Source of the DNA: Nitrososphaerales archaeon
GTDB lineage: Archaea > Thermoproteota > Nitrososphaeria > Nitrososphaerales > Gagatemarchaeaceae
NCBI GenBank assembly: GCA_030039515.1
Contig: JASHVT010000041.1
Coordinates: forward strand, 1 to 9,601
Length of the DNA stretch: 9,601 bases
Direction of reading: 5' to 3'
Of the stretch, positions 1-5,013 are shown piece after piece (position 1 is the stretch's first letter; every line of letters starts with the position of its first letter). The notes under the pieces were generated by a model. That model was not told the DNA's origin. It did no database searches and was given only the letters and a program-made list of their open reading frames with translations. A program made the translations under genes and the position numbers.

Positions 1-13
1 GCCGAGACTCGAC

Positions 14-487
14 GTGGTGATCAAGAGGGCCGTGCCGATACGGCTCTACCCGCTCACAACCTACTTCAAGAACCTCGAGAGCGTGGAGGCGCTCCGCGAA
101 GTCTTCGGGGACCAGACCGAGGACGTCCTGAAGAGGACCATGGTGGAGTTCTACTCTTCGCGCTGGGGCTACATGGGCGTGAACGACGAGGACGGGCACA
201 TCCTGATCAGTGCCCACCACATGAAGAACAGCCCGCTCAGGACCCTGTATCTTGACATCATCCACGAGCTCTTCCACGTGAAGCAGCGTATGGACGGCAG
301 GAAGCTCTTCCTCGACGAATTCGACTACTTCGACAGCCCGATAGAGATAGAGGCATACGAGTTCACCGTCAAGGAGGCGAGGAGGCTAGGGATGACGGAC
401 AAGGAGATAGCCGACTATCTGGAGGTTCCTTGGGCTGACAAGAAGGACCTCGCGAAGTTCATCAAAAGGCTCAAGCTGAAGGTCTAG
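14..487 (+). CDS. Small HExxH zincin-like protein, possibly 5'-partial
   Basis: This 157-residue frame encodes a probably cytosolic protein with no signal peptide or membrane helix. Residues 84-88 read HELFH, the HExxH zinc-binding signature of zincin metallopeptidases, on a predicted helix (LDIIHELFHVKQ). A downstream 'SPIEIEAYEF' segment (about 108-117) offers E113 as a possible third zinc ligand, 25 residues after the second histidine. The last 40 residues are charged and helical, with a 'TDKEIADYLEVPW' stretch. Family knowledge supports a metal-dependent peptidase fold; the substrate is unknown. The frame stays open to the window edge, and GTG codons at 14 and 17 are the first candidates, so the true start may lie upstream. 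The gene converges on ftsZ with a 27-base gap. A non-peptidase protein keeping the motif is possible. Confidence 0.72.
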   Translation: MVIKRAVPIRLYPLTTYFKNLESVEALREVFGDQTEDVLKRTMVEFYSSRWGYMGVNDEDGHILISAHHMKNSPLRTLYLDIIHELFHVKQRMDGRKLFLDEFDYFDSPIEIEAYEFTVKEARRLGMTDKEIADYLEVPWADKKDLAKFIKRLKLKV

Positions 488-524
488 AAGAAAAATGGGA
501 GCCGGCGAGCTGGCTCAGCTCGCC
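488..524 (-). terminator. Hairpin plus T-run terminator of ftsZ
   Basis: A perfect 8-bp inverted repeat (ggcgagct at 504-511, agctcgcc at 517-524) with a 5-base loop overlaps the last codons and stop of ftsZ. Read on the minus strand it is followed eight bases later by five T (complement of 491-495) and further T-rich sequence. Archaeal RNA polymerase stops mainly at T-runs, so this fits termination of ftsZ transcripts. On the plus strand the hairpin has no T-run, so it would serve the convergent gene less well. Confidence 0.55.
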
Positions 525-1561
525 TTGCCCATCTTCAGCGGACCCAAGGCGAACTTGTAGCTGTTCTCAGAGAGGAAGGTGCTTTCGATCCCCGTCAGGA
601 CGACCATGACCCGGGCATGGCCGTTCATCGTAGGATCTACGCGCGCACCCCATACGATCTTCGCCGTCGGAGGGAGTGACTTCGTGACCAGTTCCCCGGC
701 CTTCGTCACTTCCTCTAAGGTGATGTCGTGCCCTCCCGAGACGTGGACCAATGCGCCCTTTGCCTTCGATATGTCTTTGATGTCGAGCAGTTGCCCTTCG
801 ATTGCCTGTCTGACTGCCTTCTCCACCCTTTCCTCGCCCTCGGCGTAACCTACGCCTATCGCTGCGAGGCCTCTCTTTTCCATTATGGCGCGGAGGTCGG
901 CATAGTCGATGTTGATGAGGCTCGCTGTCGTGATCGTCTCGGTGATGCCCTTCACGAACTGGCCGACCAGTTCGTTTGCCACTCCGAGAGCGTCCTGCAG
1001 CGGGAGGTCTCCCGCCACCTTTGCGAGCTTGGTGTTGTCGATGGCGACCACGGTGTCGCAGTGGGCCCTCATCCTCTCCAGGCCCTTCTTTGCGTTCTCG
1101 TACCTGTACCTTTCCACGGAGAAGGGCAGCGTGACGACGCCCACGACGAGCCTGCCTGGGGCCTGCAACGCCTCAGAGTAGACTTGCGATGCGCCAGTCC
1201 CTGTGCCGCCGCCTAGTCCCGCGCAGAGGAACAGTATGTTCGAGCCATTTGTCTCCTTGACGAGGTCCTCTAGGGCGTCTTTCGCCGCTTCAGCCCCCCG
1301 ATCCGGGTACCCGCCTGCACCTTGCCCATGGGTGAGCTTCTCTCCCATGAGTATGCGCCTGTCGGCCTTGGTGATGGCGAGGTGCGCCGCGTCGGTGTTG
1401 GCTGCTACGAGCTTGCCTCCCGTGAGGCCTCTTTGCTTGATCCAAGATACGATGTTGCTTCCGGCCCCGCCGAGCCCCACCACTGAGACGTTCGGCCTGG
1501 CCATGCGCATTGCTGCTTCTATTCGTTCTGCCTCGAGAAAGTCTTGAGTTTGCATGGACAT
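515..1561 (-). CDS. ftsZ: Cell division GTPase FtsZ (tubulin superfamily)
   Basis: FtsZ is a tubulin-like GTPase that polymerises into the cytokinetic ring under the membrane. With the ATG at 1561 the protein has 348 residues. The nucleotide-binding loops are GLGGAGSN (29-36) and the tubulin signature GLGGGTGTG (115-123). The T7 catalytic loop NIDYAD (217-222) keeps both aspartates, so it should hydrolyse GTP on assembly. The rest follows archaeal FtsZ, for example 'AANTDAAHL' near 53-61 and 'KIVWGARVD' near 301-309. Oddities are VAIDN (172-176), where FtsZ usually has IPN, and an apparently one residue shorter stretch after PFSVE (146-150). The C-terminal tail is short, with no recognisable bacterial-type FtsA/ZipA-binding peptide. 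A TTG at 1594 would add 11 residues but lies in the TATA-like box; the ATG at 1561 has a well-placed GAGG. No other division gene is nearby. Confidence 0.95.
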   Translation of the reverse strand: MSMQTQDFLEAERIEAAMRMARPNVSVVGLGGAGSNIVSWIKQRGLTGGKLVAANTDAAHLAITKADRRILMGEKLTHGQGAGGYPDRGAEAAKDALEDLVKETNGSNILFLCAGLGGGTGTGASQVYSEALQAPGRLVVGVVTLPFSVERYRYENAKKGLERMRAHCDTVVAIDNTKLAKVAGDLPLQDALGVANELVGQFVKGITETITTASLINIDYADLRAIMEKRGLAAIGVGYAEGEERVEKAVRQAIEGQLLDIKDISKAKGALVHVSGGHDITLEEVTKAGELVTKSLPPTAKIVWGARVDPTMNGHARVMVVLTGIESTFLSENSYKFALGPLKMGKAS

Positions 1562-1570
1562 TTTCGATAT

Positions 1571-1574
1571 CCTC
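1571..1574 (-). promoter_or_regulatory. Shine-Dalgarno element fixing the ftsZ start
   Basis: GAGG on the minus strand lies nine bases before the ATG at 1561. It supports that codon over the TTG at 1594 and the second in-frame ATG at 1555. Confidence 0.6.
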
Positions 1575-1595
1575 GATGTGTATTCCGAATCCAAT

Positions 1596-1604
1596 GATAT
1601 TAAG
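1596..1604 (-). promoter_or_regulatory. TATA-like box of ftsZ
   Basis: CTTAATATC on the minus strand is the most AT-rich stretch upstream of ftsZ. With the usual archaeal spacing of about 26 bases, transcription would start near 1574. That gives a very short leader containing the GAGG element. Confidence 0.45.
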
Positions 1605-1705
1605 CCACGCGGATTTCGAGTCGTGGACTAGAAATCATGGATTAAGGTTCTGTCTGTGGGAACTGCCTTTGTCACACTAAGCTTCGTACCTAGTCGACTT
1701 GCATG

Positions 1706-1727
1706 GCGAAGTGATCCTTCGCGAAGG
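1706..1727. repeat. Overlapping inverted repeats after the reductase gene
   Basis: A perfect 12-bp palindrome (ccttcgcgaagg, 1716-1727) overlaps a second possible hairpin pairing gcgaag (1706-1711) with cttcgc (1717-1722), so the two folds exclude each other. They lie just past the reductase stop codon and about 100 bases upstream of the ftsZ TATA-like box. They could be a 3' RNA hairpin for the reductase or a protein-binding palindrome. No T-run follows. Confidence 0.35.
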
Positions 1728-1733
1728 TTCCTT

Positions 1734-2297
1734 TCAGTGGCGAGACCTGTAGTGAAGCCCGATCAAGCCTGACTTGAACGTCTTTGCGCTGACCAGCTCA
1801 AGCGGATGCCTGGCTTTGGCGTCCACGAACATCGACCTGCCTGCCCCCAGGATGATGGGGCGAATCCGAACGAAGTACTCGTCTATGAGGTCGCCCTGGA
1901 ACAACGCCGCGACCAACGTGCCGCTGCCGGCCACCACCATGTCCCTCCCCGGCTGTCGCTTGAGCCTGGCCACCGCCTTGCAAGGGTCGTCCCGCACAAG
2001 CGTCGCCGGTTTCCACGGCGCGTCGACCAGGGAACGGGAGAATACGAACTTTCTCAGCCCGTTCAGTCGTCTGGTGAACTGCGGATCCACTCCCATTTTC
2101 TTTGGACCTTGGGTAGGCCAGAACTGTCTGAATTCCTCGTATGTGACGCGCCCGAGCAGCATCGCGTCGACCCTGCGGTTGATGCTCTTGGACCACTCCC
2201 ATTCGTCCTCGTCGAAGTCAAACCAGTCGATCTCATTCTTCGGGCTCGTGAAGTATCCGTCGAGAGAGATGATGACGTCAGCGATGAGCCTTCGCAC
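1734..2297 (-). CDS. RibD C-terminal / dihydrofolate-reductase-fold reductase
   Basis: A 187-residue cytosolic protein of the RibD C-terminal-domain/dihydrofolate-reductase-like family (the YwjB/YyaP type), probably an NAD(P)H-dependent reductase of unknown substrate. The N-terminus has the family opening 'ADVIISLDGYFTSP' (about 6-19). 'MLLGRVTYEEF' (about 46-56) follows. The C-terminal half has the nucleotide-binding 'VVAGSGTLVAAL' and the typical 'LIDEYFVRIRPIILGAGRSM' segment. The length matches stand-alone members, so it is neither a full RibD nor necessarily a folate enzyme. The start is a GTG supported by the family-like N-terminus; no strong Shine-Dalgarno is visible. The gene lies 65 bases downstream of the propeller gene on the same strand but has its own TATA-like box. 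Confidence 0.85.
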   Translation of the reverse strand: MRRLIADVIISLDGYFTSPKNEIDWFDFDEDEWEWSKSINRRVDAMLLGRVTYEEFRQFWPTQGPKKMGVDPQFTRRLNGLRKFVFSRSLVDAPWKPATLVRDDPCKAVARLKRQPGRDMVVAGSGTLVAALFQGDLIDEYFVRIRPIILGAGRSMFVDAKARHPLELVSAKTFKSGLIGLHYRSRH

Positions 2298-2321
2298 GCC
2301 CGTTCCAGCCGAGACGCGTTC

Positions 2322-2327
2322 TTATTT
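2322..2327 (-). promoter_or_regulatory. TATA-like box of the reductase gene
   Basis: AAATAA on the minus strand is centred about 27 bases before the GTG at 2297, in the short gap after the propeller gene. That spacing would give a leaderless or nearly leaderless transcript, which agrees with the lack of a good ribosome-binding site. Confidence 0.35.
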
Positions 2328-2362
2328 CTGTTCCCAAGGCCGTCCGGGCCTCGTCCGTGCAC

Positions 2363-3733
2363 CTAGTCTGCGAGTTGAGTTCGAAGCGGGCCGTTCGGCC
2401 CGCCCACATCTGACTTGCCCTCCGCGGGCCCTACTCTTTGAGACAGTCGCGGCCGCGCCCTCGCGCGGAGCGTTGGAGCTAGCTTGTTTCTTCTCATCGC
2501 GAGGTAGCCGCCGACGATGCCGATGACCGCCGCAGCCGACAGAGCAGGCACGAACGGGAACTCTGGTATGCCGCTCGAGGCAGTCGAACTCGAGGAACCT
2601 GAGGAACTTGAGGTCGATGAGGTGGTGCCCGTCGAGGACGGGGAGGTCGTGGCCGAGGATGCGAGCGAAGTGGAGTCTGGGAAGATGACGAGCGCGTTGT
2701 TGTCCCAGTCGGTGACGAAGATCTCGCCCTTCGAGGAGTCGTACGCCGCGTTAGAAGCTTCGTGTGGCAGTACAGAGATGCAACCGAGCAGCGTGTTGCT
2801 CGAGTCGGATATCGCGCAGACCGTGGAGCCGTCGGGGACGAACACCTCTCCCTTTGCGGAGTCGTACGCCGCCAGAGGATGTATGTCAATCTCGTAAGGG
2901 AGGGCGACTTTCGCTACCATCGAGTTTGTGGTGGTAGAGTACACAAGGACAGAACTGTTGTAGTAGTAACCGAAGGGCGTTACGAACGCTTCGCTCTTCG
3001 CCGAGTCATAGGTGATGCCCGCAGCGTTGAAGATCTGCGCCGTGGTGATGTTCGCGACCACAGTGTTGTTGCTGTCTGAGACCACCGCGACCGCTCCATC
3101 GAAGTCGTGCGAGTCGGCAACGAGGATCTCTCCCTTTGCGGAGTCGTAGGCGAGGCCCTCTGGGCCGTTACCAACTGCCACGGTCCCCACGACATCGTCG
3201 TTCGTGCCAGAGATTATGGCCAGGCTGTCGTTAATCGTCGCGAATACCTCTCCCTTGCCAGAGTCGTAGACGACGTAGCCGTATCCGCCGGAAGCGGTCG
3301 TCCCGAGGCTGACGTTGGCCACGACTGAGTTGTTGCTGTCGGAAATCACAGCGACATAGTCTTCCGAACAGAAGCAGCCGGGCTTACTGACAGAGTAGGG
3401 AGCGAAGATTTCGCCTCTGTCAGGGTCGTAGGCGAGGGCTCCCAAGGTCGCGCCTCCTCCCTGGCTCTGCGTCTTCAGACTGATGTTCGCCACAACGCTG
3501 TCGGAGGAGTCTGACACCACGGAGATAGTGTCCGTCGTAGAGTAGTCCTGAGCCACGAACATCTCTCCCTTGCTGGAGTCGTATACGATGTAGAGCGGGC
3601 GACTCGGAATCGGTATGGAGGTCAGCGATGCCGGCTGAGCCCGCGCAACCGGAGCGGAAACTCCTGCCAGAACGAGTAAGCCGAGGCAGGCGAGAGAGGT
3701 CAGCGCGAGCCAGCGAGCTTCGGCTCTTTTCAC
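2363..3733 (-). CDS. Membrane-anchored seven-repeat YncE/YVTN-like beta-propeller
   Basis: This 456-residue surface protein starts with a Sec signal peptide: a basic N-terminus, a hydrophobic core at about 8-30, and a likely cut after ARA (32). Seven copies of a 'YDSxKGExFV' motif follow at residues 51, 102, 156, 196, 242, 290 and 331. They are 40-54 residues apart, as expected for the blades of a seven-bladed propeller, often with 'VISDSNNSVVANISL'-like strands between them. A Ser/Thr-rich stalk (about 355-388) leads to IPEFP (389-393), a membrane helix (about 394-413) and a basic tail of about 43 residues. So the propeller should sit outside the cell, held by a C-terminal anchor. NxS/NxT sites suggest N-glycosylation. 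Ligand and role are unknown. The start is GTG, with a GAGG nine bases upstream and a TATA-like box at 3757-3764. Confidence 0.85.
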   Translation of the reverse strand: MKRAEARWLALTSLACLGLLVLAGVSAPVARAQPASLTSIPIPSRPLYIVYDSSKGEMFVAQDYSTTDTISVVSDSSDSVVANISLKTQSQGGGATLGALAYDPDRGEIFAPYSVSKPGCFCSEDYVAVISDSNNSVVANVSLGTTASGGYGYVVYDSGKGEVFATINDSLAIISGTNDDVVGTVAVGNGPEGLAYDSAKGEILVADSHDFDGAVAVVSDSNNTVVANITTAQIFNAAGITYDSAKSEAFVTPFGYYYNSSVLVYSTTTNSMVAKVALPYEIDIHPLAAYDSAKGEVFVPDGSTVCAISDSSNTLLGCISVLPHEASNAAYDSSKGEIFVTDWDNNALVIFPDSTSLASSATTSPSSTGTTSSTSSSSGSSSSTASSGIPEFPFVPALSAAAVIGIVGGYLAMRRNKLAPTLRARARPRLSQRVGPAEGKSDVGGPNGPLRTQLAD

Positions 3734-3756
3734 GGGGGGCCGCCTCGGCCCAAGGT

Positions 3757-3764
3757 GATATATC
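3757..3764 (-). promoter_or_regulatory. TATA-like box of the propeller gene
   Basis: GATATATC, identical on both strands, is centred about 28 bases before the GTG at 3733. This is the clearest TATA box in the window. Its spacing predicts transcription starting at or very near the start codon. Confidence 0.55.
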
Positions 3765-3862
3765 AGTGTCGCCGCGTCAGGAGAGTACTCCGAGGAGTTT
3801 TGGGCCCTCGAATAGATGCCTAGGGTTCTCCCTCCGACTCCCCCGATGGGGCAGTTCTAGCT

Positions 3863-4093
3863 TCAGTGAAGGGATGCGTAGCAATGACCCTTCCGGAAAC
3901 TATCCCGCAAGTAGGCACCACCACATGGTGGAAGAGGCTGGTTTGTGATGATGACGGTTTGGTATGTGACAGAGCTATTCTATGTGGTTGTCTTGGTGGC
4001 AGATTGAATGACGGTAACTCGGTTGAACTGGTAGGTGAGTGCCGAGCCTGTCGCTAGGCCGATTAGTAGCACGACCACCAGACAGAGGACCAT
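3863..4093 (-). pseudogene. Membrane-anchor reading frame interrupted by TAG
   Basis: An ATG at 4093 opens a 37-codon frame ending in TAG at 3980-3982. It encodes a strong hydrophobic helix, MVLCLVVVLLIGLATGSALT, then a polar Ser/Thr-rich segment ending KTTT. After the TAG the same frame stays open for 38 more codons to TGA at 3863-3865. That part begins NSSVTYQTVIITNQP, which echoes 'LTYQFNRVTVIQS' before the stop. A helix followed by a Thr-rich stalk is typical of archaeal secreted or anchored proteins. I infer either a 37-residue small membrane protein or a decayed surface-protein gene. AAGGAG lies three bases before the ATG, which is rather close, and no good TATA box is visible. The plus strand also has a cysteine-rich frame here, so the coding strand is uncertain. 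Confidence 0.3.
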
Positions 4094-4265
4094 TGACTCC
4101 TTCAGCTCGTGACCACTTCCACTGGACCCCAAGGACAGCCACGCGTGTTTCGTCCACAGTTCCCGCTACAAGTCATCGCTTTCTCAACCCGCCGACCTTC
4201 GGCCCTTGCGTCACTTGTCTTGAGTGAAGCCTTCTCGGGGCACTACGCAACCTGTCCCCACATCC

Positions 4266-4295
4266 GGTGAGGATGGGATAGAGCTCATCCTCGCC
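4266..4295. other. Hairpin in the 3734-4386 spacer
   Basis: A 10-bp stem (4266-4275 with 4286-4295, one G-U pair) closes a 10-base loop. It lies about 60-90 bases upstream of the TATA-like box of the secreted operon. No T-run follows, so it is not an obvious terminator; it could be an operator or part of an untranslated RNA. Apart from this, the promoters at its two ends and the interrupted frame at 3863-4093, I see nothing recognisable in the 650-base spacer. Confidence 0.3.
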
Positions 4296-4357
4296 TATTC
4301 CCGTCGCATCGCCCAGGACGTCCGGGAAAGCCTTAGCATTTCAATCAAAACGTAACC

Positions 4358-4365
4358 CTTATTAT
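4358..4365 (+). promoter_or_regulatory. TATA-like box of the secreted-protein operon
   Basis: CTTATTAT lies in an AT-rich island and is centred about 26 bases before the ATG at 4387. It predicts a leaderless transcript and favours that ATG over the in-frame TTG at 4378. Confidence 0.5.
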
Positions 4366-4386
4366 GTTAAACCACGTTTGCTTCCC

Positions 4387-5013
4387 ATGTTGGCACCTCT
4401 TAGGCGGAAGGCGATGTTCCTTGGAGTAATTCCCGTTGTCCTGTTGGTGATTGCATCAACTGGGCATCTCTCAATCTCATCGACTCCTTCAGCTCCGACC
4501 GCGGCGCCGACGCCAATCGTGATTGCTACACCGGCAGGGGAGTGCCAGTATACCGTTCAGCAGCTACAGCCCACAAATTGCATCGAGCTCTCCTTGGCCG
4601 GTCCTGAATCTCTTGACCCTCAAATCTGCTCGAGTTCTAGCGTGCAAATCGACGTCTCCGATGTCGGAGAAGTGAATCCGGTCGCATCCATCGTACTCTC
4701 GTTCCCGAACCCCGACGTGAGCTCCGGCATCGTAGTGCCGGGAGGTAACTTCACGGTTGGCGATCAAGTCCTAAATGGGACAGCAGTCGACTTCAACCAG
4801 TACGTTACATACTCTCCAGCGACCGCGGCGCTGTCTACCGGGGAGACGGCCGTCGTCACTGTGACAATGACACTGCCTTGCGGACTGAGTCGGGAGGTCG
4901 TGGGGCAGACGGGCTCCCTGGTGGTGACTCCAAGCGTAACGAACCCGCCGACCGGATGGGCAATGCACGGCGTGGGTGTAGACGACCTAGACATCCCCGT
5001 GGCGTTCCAATGA
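4387..5013 (+). CDS. Secreted protein of unknown function, first gene of operon
   Basis: I do not recognise this 208-residue protein. It begins with a basic N-terminus (MLAPLRRK) and a hydrophobic core (about 10-24), a signal peptide or N-terminal membrane anchor. A Pro/Thr/Ala linker (about 30-50) follows, containing 'PSAPTAAPTPIVIATP'. The rest is rich in beta-strand patterns, for example 'ASIVLSFPNPDVSSGIVVPG' and 'TAVVTVTMTLPCG', and looks like one or two Ig-like sandwiches. A few cysteines may form disulfides outside the cell. There is no C-terminal membrane helix. The ATG at 4387 is chosen because of the TATA spacing. Its stop TGA shares the bases ATGA with the start of the next gene, so the two are probably translated together and act together. 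Codon use looks less G/C-biased at third positions than in the flanking housekeeping genes. Confidence 0.72.
   Translation: MLAPLRRKAMFLGVIPVVLLVIASTGHLSISSTPSAPTAAPTPIVIATPAGECQYTVQQLQPTNCIELSLAGPESLDPQICSSSSVQIDVSDVGEVNPVASIVLSFPNPDVSSGIVVPGGNFTVGDQVLNGTAVDFNQYVTYSPATAALSTGETAVVTVTMTLPCGLSREVVGQTGSLVVTPSVTNPPTGWAMHGVGVDDLDIPVAFQ

Noticed and set aside
1774..2526. 250-codon plus-strand frame across the reductase and propeller genes
   Set aside because: It is a mirror of the reductase and the end of the propeller gene, both well supported on the minus strand.
2363..3733. Regularly spaced repeats as a possible CRISPR-like array
   Set aside because: They are in-frame protein repeats of a beta-propeller, imperfect and 40-54 codons apart.
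3943..3970. Box C-like GTGATGA, suggesting a C/D box RNA
   Set aside because: No matching CTGA box D lies at a suitable distance and there is no terminal stem.
3980..3982. TAG read as pyrrolysine
   Set aside because: There is no sign of pyrrolysine machinery or a methylamine methyltransferase in the window; simple gene decay or a true stop is more likely.
3866..4057. 63-codon cysteine-rich plus-strand frame in the spacer
   Set aside because: No promoter at a useful distance and no recognisable domain. It lies opposite a frame with a convincing hydrophobic helix, though neither is certain.
4878..5009. 44-codon N-terminal extension of the large secreted protein
   Set aside because: It overlaps the preceding gene, is highly charged, and would bury the clear signal peptide that begins at 5010.
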